Part shown: piece after piece, positions 1-6,616 of the stretch
Position numbering within the stretch: the stretch's first letter is position 1
How the letters are laid out: each line of letters opens with the position of its first letter
Assembly (NCBI GenBank): GCA_023437865.1
Contig: JAEZFE010000281.1
Coordinates: forward strand, 1-17,934
Direction: 5' to 3'
DNA: 17,934 bases
Source of the DNA: Pseudomonadota bacterium
GTDB taxonomy: Bacteria; Pseudomonadota; Alphaproteobacteria; Rhodospirillales; Magnetospirillaceae
The notes under the pieces: generated by a model
Told to the model about the DNA's origin: nothing
The model's input: only the letters and a program-made list of their open reading frames with translations
The model's database searches: none
Translations under genes and position numbers: made by a program

Positions 1-765
1 CACCCCATGCGGTGCCGCGCGGTACTTGTCGCCGACCCCCTTCACCGTCAGCGAGGCGGCGAACATGCGGGGGTCGCAGGAATTGTCGGCGAACATGTCC
101 CAGTGGCAGGGGATGGCGAAGCGCGGATTGACCCGGCGGGTCAGTTCGGCGGCTTCCCAATGGGACAGATTGGCATAGCCGCCGTTGATGGGCAGGGCGA
201 TGGCGTCGGGGGCATGGCGGGCGCCCTCCTCGGCCAGCAGGTCACACATGGCGGTGTCGCCGGTGATCCACAGCTTGGGGCCGTCATCCACCTGGACCAG
301 AAAGCCCATATGGGTCAAATCGCTGGTATCGGTGGGCAAAGCGAAGGTGCCGGTGAGCCGCAGGTCGCCCAACTCGACCACGTCGCCCGGCCAAGTCAGC
401 CGGCGGTCGGCCTCGGCCACGCCGGCGGCGGCGAACACCGCCTGGGTCTGGGCCGGCCCCAGGAACGCCTTGACCCGGCCCGAGGCGCAGATCGGGCACA
501 GGCTTTCGGGATCGGCGTGATCCTTGTGCGAATGGGTGCAGGCCAGCAGATCGGCCTCCAGCGATTCAGGCGCCAGCGGCAGCGGCACCCGGCGGCGCAG
601 ATCGAGTCCCCGGCGCGATGGGTTGCACGAATCGCTGAGATAGGGGTCGACCACCAGCACCCGGCCTTCGGGGCTTTTGATCACCCAGCCGTTCTGGCCC
701 AGGAACCATACGGCCATGGCCTTGCGCTCCACGCGGGTCGCCTTGATTTCGGCCATCAATTCCAT
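1..765 (-). CDS. UlaG-like metallo-beta-lactamase-fold hydrolase (3' end outside window)
   Basis: The frame is open from the ATG at 765 to the window edge, giving 255 residues without a stop, so the C-terminus is missing. It carries the metal site H78-x-H80-x-D82-H83 of the metallo-beta-lactamase fold, then THMGF at 151-155, a TGD motif at 168-170 and PCHWDMF at 219-225. The late HWDM motif and the overall order match the UlaG / COG2220 branch, whose founding member is L-ascorbate-6-phosphate lactonase. The real substrate cannot be read from sequence. No signal peptide is seen, so it is probably cytoplasmic. A GGAG lies 9 bases upstream of the ATG and supports this start; another ATG three codons in is possible. 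It is transcribed away from the outer-membrane protein gene at 928, with 162 bp between them. Family assignment is firm; the specific enzyme is unknown. Confidence 0.85.
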   Translation of the reverse strand, partial: MELMAEIKATRVERKAMAVWFLGQNGWVIKSPEGRVLVVDPYLSDSCNPSRRGLDLRRRVPLPLAPESLEADLLACTHSHKDHADPESLCPICASGRVKAFLGPAQTQAVFAAAGVAEADRRLTWPGDVVELGDLRLTGTFALPTDTSDLTHMGFLVQVDDGPKLWITGDTAMCDLLAEEGARHAPDAIALPINGGYANLSHWEAAELTRRVNPRFAIPCHWDMFADNSCDPRMFAASLTVKGVGDKYRAAPHGV

Positions 766-927
766 GCTCGGCTTCTCCGTCACGCCAGGGTCCCGGCCTA
801 TTGGTAAGGGGCCGGAAGGCAGCCGCCAAGCCTGCCCGCCATTCGATGGGAACACTACTCCTAATTCGCGCTAACGCCGGCCCCGGTCCGAGGCCATATG
901 CCTGCTCGACCGGCCCGGAGGCTCGCC

Positions 928-1566
928 ATGCTGCGCCTAGTCCTTGCGGCACTGTTCGTCCTGTTTCCTTATCTGGGCCAAGCTCAGGGGCTGGGCCTGC
1001 TGGTCAGCCCCCTGGACCTTGGGCTGGAGGCCCCGCCCCAGCCCGCCGGCAGCTTGGCGCTGCGCGGTGGGAGCAACGCGCTCAACCTGAGCGTCGAACG
1101 CAGCATTGACGGCGTGCCCTACGAGCCGGAGGCCGAGTTGAAATCCACCGGCGCCCTGGTGGATTGGTATCCCGGCCTGGGCGGCTTCCGCCTGTCGGGC
1201 GGTCTGCGGATCAACGGCAACAGCCTCGACGTGACGGCCCAGCCCACCCAGGCCTCCAGCATGGCCGGCGCCTCCTCCGGCCCCAGCCAAAGCGGGCGGC
1301 TGTCGGGTTCGGCCGATTTCAACCGCTTCGCCCCGTATCTGGGCGTCGGCTGGCAGGGCTCGGCCATGGGCGGGCGCATGTTGGTGGGGCTGGATTTCGG
1401 CGCGCTGTACCAGGGCAAGCCCGATGTGCGCCTGACCTCGACCGATATCAGCCCCGCCCCCGGCCTGGCCGACGATCTGGCCCGCGAGGCCCGCGCCATC
1501 GAGGACGAGCTGGGCGGCTTCCGCTTCCTGCCGGTCATCAGCTTGACCTTTACCTACCGGTTCTGA
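928..1566 (+). CDS. Outer-membrane beta-barrel-like protein with signal peptide
   Basis: This encodes 212 residues. The first 20 form a classic signal peptide: positively charged start, hydrophobic core, then GQAQ before a likely cleavage. The mature part has alternating hydrophobic strands, FNRFAPYLGVGW at 130-141, a GLDFGALYQG segment at 153-162, and ends in the strand SLTFTYRF. A terminal aromatic residue is the usual signature recognised by the BAM insertion machinery. This pattern resembles a widespread family of small proteobacterial outer-membrane proteins of unknown function. The start at 928 is preferred over the in-frame ATG at 898 because GGAGG sits 6 bases upstream of it and because it puts the signal peptide at the N-terminus. 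The flavoprotein gene begins 17 bases after its stop, so the two are probably cotranscribed. Location is well supported; the cargo or role is not known. Confidence 0.8.
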   Translation: MLRLVLAALFVLFPYLGQAQGLGLLVSPLDLGLEAPPQPAGSLALRGGSNALNLSVERSIDGVPYEPEAELKSTGALVDWYPGLGGFRLSGGLRINGNSLDVTAQPTQASSMAGASSGPSQSGRLSGSADFNRFAPYLGVGWQGSAMGGRMLVGLDFGALYQGKPDVRLTSTDISPAPGLADDLAREARAIEDELGGFRFLPVISLTFTYRF

Positions 1567-1583
1567 GCCGCTACACCCGGTTC

Positions 1584-2765
1584 ATGAGCAAGCAGGCGAT
1601 GATCATCGGCGGAGGCCCGGCCGGGTTGATGGCGGCGGAGCAACTGGCCCAGGCCGGCATAGCGGTGGACGTCTACGAGTCCATGGCGAGCCCTGGCCGC
1701 AAATTCCTGCGCGCCGGCATCGGCGGCCTCAACCTCACCCATTCCGAGCCGTTGGAGCAATTCATCGCCCGCTATGGCGCGCGGGCGCCCTTGTTCGCCC
1801 GCTGGCTGGCGGAATTCGGCCCGAACCAGCAGCGCGATTGGGCCGCCGGGCTAGGCATCGAGACGTTCGTCGGCAGTTCGGGCCGGGTGTTCCCCAAGGA
1901 CTTCAAGGCCGCGCCCATGCTGCGCGCCTGGCTCAAGCGCCTGGGCGCCCAAGGCGCGCGCCTGCACCTGCGCCACCGATGGCTGGGCTGGGACGGCAGG
2001 GAGTGCGTCTTCGCCACGCCCGACGGCGAACTCCGCCGCAGCGCCGACGTCGTCATCCTGGCGCTGGGCGGCGCGTCGTGGCCGCAATTGGGATCGGACG
2101 GCGCCTGGGTGGACCGGCTCGGGACGGAGACTGCCCCGCTGAAGCCGGCCAATTGCGGCTTCGACATCGCCTGGAGCGAGCATTTCCGCCAGCGTTTCGC
2201 CGGCTCACCGGTCAAGTCGATCGGGCTGAGCTTCGGCGGCCGCAGGCTGAAGGGCGAGTTTGTGGTCACCGACACCGGCATCGAGGGCGGCGCCATCTAC
2301 GCGCTGTCCGCCGCCCTGCGCGATGCCGAGACCCCGGTGCTGCACCTCGACCTCAAGCCCGACTGGACCGCCGACAAGCTGACCGCCGCGCTGGCCAAAC
2401 CGCGCGGCAGCCGCACGCTCGCCAACCACCTGGAGCGCTGCGCCGGCATCAAGGGCGTGGCCGCCGGCCTGCTGCGCGAACTGGCCCATCCCCTGCCCGA
2501 GGCTCCGCAAGCGCTGGCGGCCGTGATCAAGGACCTGCCCCTGCCGGTCGGCGCGCCCCGCCCGCTGGCCGAAGCCATCAGCACCGCTGGCGGGGTGAAG
2601 TTCGAAGCCCTGACCGATGGCCTGATGCTGAAGGACCGCCCTGGCGTATTCCTGGCCGGCGAGATGCTGGACTGGGAGGCGCCGACCGGCGGCTATCTGC
2701 TCACCGGCTGCTTCGCCACCGGCAGGCAGGCCGGGCTGGCCGCGGCGGAATGGCTAAAGGCATAG
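1584..2765 (+). CDS. NAD(P)/FAD-dependent oxidoreductase, BaiN/TIGR03862-type flavoprotein
   Basis: This encodes 393 residues. The N-terminus holds an FAD-binding Rossmann motif, GGGPAGLMAAE at 9-19, followed by an acidic YES at the end of the second strand. GGLNLTH at 47-53 and the C-terminal segments FLAGEMLDWEAPTGG and YLLTGCFATG are typical of the HI0933/BaiN-like flavoproteins, specifically the subfamily TIGR03862. The length fits that family. These are cytoplasmic flavoproteins whose physiological substrate is mostly undefined. The ATG at 1584 places the Rossmann strand at the very N-terminus, as expected, although the Shine-Dalgarno sequence is weak. It lies 17 bases after the outer-membrane protein gene and is probably translated from the same messenger. 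No functional link to that neighbour is evident. Confidence 0.88.
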   Translation: MSKQAMIIGGGPAGLMAAEQLAQAGIAVDVYESMASPGRKFLRAGIGGLNLTHSEPLEQFIARYGARAPLFARWLAEFGPNQQRDWAAGLGIETFVGSSGRVFPKDFKAAPMLRAWLKRLGAQGARLHLRHRWLGWDGRECVFATPDGELRRSADVVILALGGASWPQLGSDGAWVDRLGTETAPLKPANCGFDIAWSEHFRQRFAGSPVKSIGLSFGGRRLKGEFVVTDTGIEGGAIYALSAALRDAETPVLHLDLKPDWTADKLTAALAKPRGSRTLANHLERCAGIKGVAAGLLRELAHPLPEAPQALAAVIKDLPLPVGAPRPLAEAISTAGGVKFEALTDGLMLKDRPGVFLAGEMLDWEAPTGGYLLTGCFATGRQAGLAAAEWLKA

Positions 2766-2842
2766 CCCTCTCAGCCCAAAGGCAAATTGAGACACCCTGC
2801 CTTCGATGCGACCCTCTGCGCAAAATAGGGGGAGAGAACCGC

Positions 2843-2956
2843 ATGCTCACCGAACTGATGCTGGCCCGCGCCCAGATGGGCAACCGGCTCGACCTGCAGC
2901 ACGCCGGCATATTCCAATGCTGGCTGTCGGCCTTCCGGCGCCGCTGGTGGTGGTAG
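2843..2956 (+). CDS. Possible 37-residue peptide ending in Arg-Arg-Arg-Trp-Trp-Trp
   Basis: A short frame begins with ATG at 2843, behind the purine run GGGGGAGAG at 2828-2836, which includes GGAG 8 bases before the start. This is among the strongest ribosome binding sites in the window. The peptide starts MLTELMLARAQMG, has one Cys and four Trp, and ends FRRRWWW, followed by two successive TAG codons. An 8-pair hairpin with one G.U pair lies inside it: arm GCCGGCAT at 2903-2910, loop of 6, arm ATGCTGGC at 2917-2924. There is no trp gene downstream on this strand; the next gene converges from the minus strand. It could be a real small protein, a leader-type peptide, or chance. I do not recognise a homologue. 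It sits 77 bases after the flavoprotein gene. Confidence 0.45.
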   Translation: MLTELMLARAQMGNRLDLQHAGIFQCWLSAFRRRWWW

Positions 2957-2967
2957 TAGGCTAGAGG

Positions 2968-5583
2968 CTAGTACACGCCCTTCGAATTCAGAAAGGTCGT
3001 GTAGCGCCGGTCTTCGGTGCAGATGTGGTTGACCAGCCATTCCTTCAGGAAAGTCATCACGCTGGCGCTGTCGGCGCCGCCCTTTTCCAGAATTTGACCG
3101 CGAGTTTCCGCCAATTGGTCCATCAGGCGGGCATGGCGGGTGCGGTGGCTTTCGGCCTCCGGATAGGAATAGCGCACCATCAGCGCCTCTTCCTCGCCAA
3201 AATGGTAACGGGCGTACTCGGCGATGGCGTCCATCAACGAGATGACCTCATCCAGGCCGCGCCCGGCATCCACCGCGTCGAGAATGGCGTTTGCCTGTTC
3301 GAACAGGCGGCGGTGCTGGGTGTCGAGCCGCAGCACGTCGACGCGGTACTCCTCGTGCCATTGCAGCATGACCCGGCCCATATGCTCGCCCTCGAAGATC
3401 GAGGTCATGCGCTTGCCCGAGGTCTCGAACAGCTTCCACCGCACCGAGGGGATGCCGGCCAGCAGGCCCGCCGGGATCAGGAACACGTCGGTGGGCTCCA
3501 CCGGCTTGAGGCGGAACATGCTGGGCGTCCAGAAGATCGCCAGTTCCTCGCCGAAGAACTCGCCGGTGCTCAACATCTCGACGATATGTTCGCCCAGGAT
3601 GCGCGCCACGGTGCCGCGGATGACCAAGGCCACGGCGGCGGGGCCGATGTCGATAGTCTCGCCCACCTCGAAATGCTTGAGCGTCATCTCCTTGGCGATG
3701 CGGTTCAGCGTGCGGGTAGAGACGACCTCGCCGAACAGCCAGGTGCGCTGCAGGAAATCGCGGTTCTCGAAGATGCGGGTGATTTCGGCTGACAGGTTGT
3801 TGCGGCGCACGAACTCGCCATAGAGCGAGCATGGGATTTCCAGCGCCTTGACGAAGCCGATGGCCCGGTAGGTCTCGGCCACCGGCGAACCGAACAGCGC
3901 ACTCAGCTCGCCGATCATGGCACCCGCCGACAGCACGCTGCGCGCGCCGCCGCTCATGTGCAGCGATTCCACCGACCCCGACAGCAGCAGGTAGATGGCG
4001 GAGGCCGGCTGCTTCTCCTTGACCAGGATGGTGCCGGGATTGAACGTCCTCACCGGATTATTGAGCAGCACGCGCACTTGGTGGTGGGCGATGCCGGGGA
4101 AATAACCCAGCAGCAGCTCGTAGGCCGAGCGCCAGATGAAATCGTGATTTGACGGGATCAGTACATCGGTGGTGCCGAACGAGGCGGTGGATCCGATGGC
4201 CTTTTGCGCGACGGTGTGGCGCACCGAGGTGTGCGCCAGGATCACCTTTCCCGAGGTGTCGTCGCGGAAATCATAGGCATCGCCATGGATCATGCCGCCG
4301 CCCACGTCCACCTTCTTCACATCCACCGGAGTGGCGTAATCCTGGACGATGCGTTGATAGAGGGGACGGGCGATGCCGGGCTTGGACGGATCCTCCTCGA
4401 TGAAGCCCTTCAGCACCTGCAAGCGGCAGATATCGGCCATGTGCGCGTAGGTGCGGAAGCCGCCCTCCCACAGGGCGCGGAATAGGAAGATGGTGGTCTC
4501 GACCGGATGGGGCGAGAACAGCGGCTTGACCTCCAGCCCGTCGATATCATTCCACGCATCCTCGACCAGATCGTGACACTCGAAATAATCGGCGAAGGCC
4601 GAGGGTTCGATGGACAGGAGCGCCGCCATCTTGCGCGCCACCGAGGCGCGCACGAGGGGGCTGGCGTAATACTTGATGCGGTGATCGGCGCGGATCAGCG
4701 TGGTCAGGCCGGCGAAATGGTCGTCATGCGAGTGGGTGTGGAACACCCCCTCGATCTCGTTGACGCCGATGCCCAGCGCGTCGAGGGTGTGCAGGATGTT
4801 AGGGCCGGCATCGATCAGGTAGACGCGGCCCTGGAACATCAGCACCGAGCCCATGGACGGGCGGTTGATGTCCCAGCCATCACCCTCGCCTGAATGGACC
4901 ACGGCGAAATATTCGCGGGGCATGTTGTAGAAGCCCAGCGGGTACGGGCACTCATAGGTCTCGAATGGCGGCAGGTTCAGATCGACGGTAACAATGTCGT
5001 CGCCATAGCGGAATTCGAACAAATTCAACCGCAGGCGGCGGATGAACACGCCGCCCCGGATTTCCACCGGCTCGGACTCGATCGCCAGGGTGTCGATGAT
5101 CTCGGACGGATGACAGATGCGGCCGAAGGCGAATTTCAGCTTCAGCCGCATGCGCTCCGCCGCCACCTCCGGCGAAGCGCCCGCATCGACCAGTTCTTCC
5201 TCACTGATCAGGCCGTAATTGCCGCGGTGGATGTATTGAAGCTGGGCGCGCACCTGCTCGGGCGAACCAACAATCAAGGGCTTCACACCGGTGTTGCCGG
5301 GATGGCCGGGAATGATCATGCCCTGGCGATAGAACATCTGCAGGACCGGAAACTCGCCCAGATTGGCGAAGGTGCCGTTCTGCACCATGACGTCAGACAG
5401 CAGGATGACGTTGGGGCCGGTCTCGAAGGAAACGCCGTCCGCTTCGGTGGGCGCAATCAGTCCCCGCTTCATGAGATGCTTGACCGCGTCGGCGGGACAT
5501 CCGCACAGGACACGAACATCGGCAGCGGGGATCTCGACCCACCACACGCCGGTAGTCACCTCGATCTTGCGAATCGCCTGCAT
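2968..5583 (-). CDS. Four-part sensor-like protein: MBL fold, two cNMP-binding-like domains, C-terminal hemerythrin
   Basis: This is an 871-residue soluble protein without signal peptide or membrane segment. Residues 1-170 form a region I cannot name. An MBL-fold domain spans about 190-490, with metal motif H284-x-H286-x-D288-H289 and later candidate ligands such as H381, H451 and H480. A cyclic-nucleotide-binding-like domain covers about 505-605, with a phosphate-cassette-like stretch GELSALFGSPVAETYRA at 558-574. A second, more degenerate one covers about 630-735. The C-terminus (742-868) is a bacteriohemerythrin with all seven expected di-iron ligands: H757, H794, E798, H813, H817, H853 and D858, at the family's spacing. 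Hemerythrins of this type bind O2 and sometimes NO, so the inferred role is coupling a gas or redox signal to nucleotide binding and a hydrolase. The ATG at 5583 has only a weak upstream GGG. It is divergent from a small membrane protein gene. Confidence 0.9.
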   Translation of the reverse strand: MQAIRKIEVTTGVWWVEIPAADVRVLCGCPADAVKHLMKRGLIAPTEADGVSFETGPNVILLSDVMVQNGTFANLGEFPVLQMFYRQGMIIPGHPGNTGVKPLIVGSPEQVRAQLQYIHRGNYGLISEEELVDAGASPEVAAERMRLKLKFAFGRICHPSEIIDTLAIESEPVEIRGGVFIRRLRLNLFEFRYGDDIVTVDLNLPPFETYECPYPLGFYNMPREYFAVVHSGEGDGWDINRPSMGSVLMFQGRVYLIDAGPNILHTLDALGIGVNEIEGVFHTHSHDDHFAGLTTLIRADHRIKYYASPLVRASVARKMAALLSIEPSAFADYFECHDLVEDAWNDIDGLEVKPLFSPHPVETTIFLFRALWEGGFRTYAHMADICRLQVLKGFIEEDPSKPGIARPLYQRIVQDYATPVDVKKVDVGGGMIHGDAYDFRDDTSGKVILAHTSVRHTVAQKAIGSTASFGTTDVLIPSNHDFIWRSAYELLLGYFPGIAHHQVRVLLNNPVRTFNPGTILVKEKQPASAIYLLLSGSVESLHMSGGARSVLSAGAMIGELSALFGSPVAETYRAIGFVKALEIPCSLYGEFVRRNNLSAEITRIFENRDFLQRTWLFGEVVSTRTLNRIAKEMTLKHFEVGETIDIGPAAVALVIRGTVARILGEHIVEMLSTGEFFGEELAIFWTPSMFRLKPVEPTDVFLIPAGLLAGIPSVRWKLFETSGKRMTSIFEGEHMGRVMLQWHEEYRVDVLRLDTQHRRLFEQANAILDAVDAGRGLDEVISLMDAIAEYARYHFGEEEALMVRYSYPEAESHRTRHARLMDQLAETRGQILEKGGADSASVMTFLKEWLVNHICTEDRRYTTFLNSKGVY

Positions 5584-5656
5584 CTGTTACCCGAACCCAA
5601 CACAATTTTTCCATGCTAGGGCTTCAAACTGTTTGCATCAAGTTGCAGGCCTTGGC

Positions 5657-5717
5657 GTGGGGGAAAAATATGACGTTTTTTCTCCTATCGGGCGCGTCGC
5701 CCAAGAGCATCCCCCAC
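5657..5717 (+). promoter_or_regulatory. Potential nested RNA structure or operator cluster
   Basis: GTGGGGGA at 5657-5664 is perfectly complementary to TCCCCCAC at 5710-5717. Between them lies a local hairpin GGGCG-CGT-CGCCC at 5690-5702. A competing 10-pair hairpin with two G.U pairs can form between 5659-5668 and 5676-5685 around a 7-base loop. If transcribed rightward, this would be part of the leader of the small membrane protein gene. Such pairings can also occur by chance, and no promoter was identified. Confidence 0.3.
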
Positions 5718-5761
5718 CCAACCGTGGCGCAACAGAGCCATGCGGGCAGCGCATGCACCCC

Positions 5762-5786
5762 TGTGCGCAAGAGGATGTTGCGCACA
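5762..5786. promoter_or_regulatory. Perfect 9-7-9 inverted repeat, candidate operator or hairpin
   Basis: The left arm TGTGCGCAA (5762-5770) and right arm TTGCGCACA (5778-5786) are perfect reverse complements around the spacer GAGGATG. It lies 54 bases before the start of the small membrane protein gene and 178 bases from the start of the hemerythrin fusion gene. That is a fitting place for a regulator binding site serving one or both. It does not match the CRP (TGTGA-N6-TCACA) or FNR (TTGAT-N4-ATCAA) consensus. There is no T-run after it, so it is not an intrinsic terminator. Confidence 0.5.
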
Positions 5787-5840
5787 CCCTTGGAAACGGA
5801 GTAACTCCACTCGCCCCACCCGTTCGAGTGAGATCAATTC

Positions 5841-6041
5841 ATGAGCGACGACCGATATCCAGCTACCACCGAAACGGTTAGCAAGGTCGACACGGCGCTT
5901 CGCATCGCAGTTCTCGGCGTATTGTACGCGGCGGCGGTGTTTGTGGTGGTCGCATTCTCGCCGTCCATGGGCTTCATCACCTCCCACCCGACCGGGGAGG
6001 TGGGCCGGGTGGCCGCAGCGCCCGAGCCAGGACAACGCTAA
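5841..6041 (+). CDS. Small single-helix membrane protein, 66 residues
   Basis: The protein has a polar N-terminus of about 18 residues. One strongly hydrophobic helix (about residues 19-41, core ALRIAVLGVLYAAAVFVVVAF) follows, then a short tail rich in Gly, Pro and Ala. By its charges the N-terminus is probably cytoplasmic, but the topology signal is weak. The purine stretch GAGTGAGA lies about 8 bases upstream of the ATG. A canonical terminator begins 20 bases after the stop, so this looks like a monocistronic unit with its own regulation. I do not recognise a family. It is divergent from the hemerythrin fusion gene, which hints at a shared regulatory region but proves no joint function. Confidence 0.65.
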   Translation: MSDDRYPATTETVSKVDTALRIAVLGVLYAAAVFVVVAFSPSMGFITSHPTGEVGRVAAAPEPGQR

Positions 6042-6060
6042 CCTGCCTGAAAGCGTCTTC

Positions 6061-6087
6061 AACCGCCTCCTCGGAGGCGGTTTTTTT
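6061..6087 (+). terminator. Rho-independent terminator after the small membrane protein gene
   Basis: Arms AACCGCCTCC (6061-6070) and GGAGGCGGTT (6073-6082) are perfect complements. They run into a seven-T tract at 6081-6087. In practice the innermost pairs open to form the loop. The T-run is on the plus strand, so it ends the transcript of the small gene and insulates the iron operon that starts about 100 bases further on. Confidence 0.93.
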
Positions 6088-6187
6088 GTGCCCTGCGTCA
6101 CAAGCATGCGACTGCGAACAACTCGCACTTGATTCGGCTCGAATTCTGTTGGTTACTCACTCTCATTGGCAAATTGGAGACCTGCCC

Positions 6188-6616
6188 ATGAGCTCGCGCC
6201 GTCCCGCCCTTCTGCTGAGCGCTGCGGTGCTCGCTTCGCTGCTGCTGACCAATCAGCCGGCGTCAGCCGCCGAAGGGCATTGGGCCACCCAGGCCGGCGC
6301 GGTCGCCAAGGCGGTCACCGAGGCCGAGGCCCATTTCGCCAAGGGCGACCTGGACGGCGCCAAGCGCCTGCTGACCGAGGCCTATTTCCAGCATTTCGAG
6401 GATACCAAGCTCGAAGCGGCCATCCGCCGCCATATCAGCGCCAAGCGCGCGGTCGAGATCGAAAAGTTCTTCCCCACCATCCGCAAGGCCATGGCCGCCG
6501 GCGATGCCGCCCAGGTCAAGGCGGTGGCCCAGCAACTGCGTGAGGCGGTGGCCGCCGACGCCAAGAGCCTGGATGCCGACAAGGTCGCCCCCGGCGTGTT
6601 CGAGGTGAACCAGTGA
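6188..6616 (+). CDS. Small periplasmic protein of the iron-import operon, related to the FTR1 N-terminal domain
   Basis: This encodes 142 residues with a signal peptide (hydrophobic 8-20, likely cleavage after ASA near residue 27). The mature part is helical, about 115 residues, with no Cys. Its motif AYFQHFEDTKLEAAI (65-79) closely parallels LYFNVFEETGLEADI in the periplasmic N-terminal domain of the permease encoded next. It therefore looks like a free-standing copy of that domain. The ATG at 6188 is chosen because GGAG lies 8 bases upstream and the signal peptide then starts at residue 1. Its TGA overlaps the permease ATG by one base, which indicates translational coupling. Inferred role: binding or handing over iron in the periplasm. 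The conserved acidic and His residues are candidates for this, but no binding site can be proved here. Confidence 0.78.
   Translation: MSSRRPALLLSAAVLASLLLTNQPASAAEGHWATQAGAVAKAVTEAEAHFAKGDLDGAKRLLTEAYFQHFEDTKLEAAIRRHISAKRAVEIEKFFPTIRKAMAAGDAAQVKAVAQQLREAVAADAKSLDADKVAPGVFEVNQ

Larger units (their letters stand above)
5584..5840. other. 257 bp divergent intergenic region rich in inverted repeats
   Basis: This gap separates the hemerythrin fusion gene (leftward) from the small membrane protein gene (rightward), so it should hold both promoters. I see no clear -35/-10 pair. It does hold several inverted repeats, listed separately. It also has an AT-rich block (5664-5681) that is unusual in this GC-rich DNA, and a 5 bp hairpin CATGC/GCATG at 5739-5755. 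GCGCAAC at 5727-5733 and the left arm of the dyad at 5762-5770 can each pair with the same right arm (5777-5786). That gives two mutually exclusive hairpins if the region is transcribed. Confidence 0.55.

Noticed and set aside
7..807. A 266-codon open frame on the plus strand at the left edge
   Set aside because: It is antisense to the UlaG-like hydrolase, which has conserved metal motifs and a good ribosome site.
2843..2956. A classical cis-acting trp attenuator
   Set aside because: No trp or other biosynthetic gene follows on the same strand, and no terminator with a T-run was found after the Trp codons.
5620..5660. FNR-type half-sites (TTGAT) near the hemerythrin fusion start and again near 6128
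   Set aside because: Neither has a second half-site at the required 4-base spacing.
5690..5702. GGGCG-CGT-CGCCC as an intrinsic terminator
   Set aside because: The stem is only 5 bp and no T-run follows on either strand.
6150..6187. A Fur, Irr or RirA box in front of the iron operon
   Set aside because: The stretch with ACTCACTCTCATTGG has only a loose resemblance to GATAAT-type repeats and no ICE-box palindrome; the match is too poor to call.
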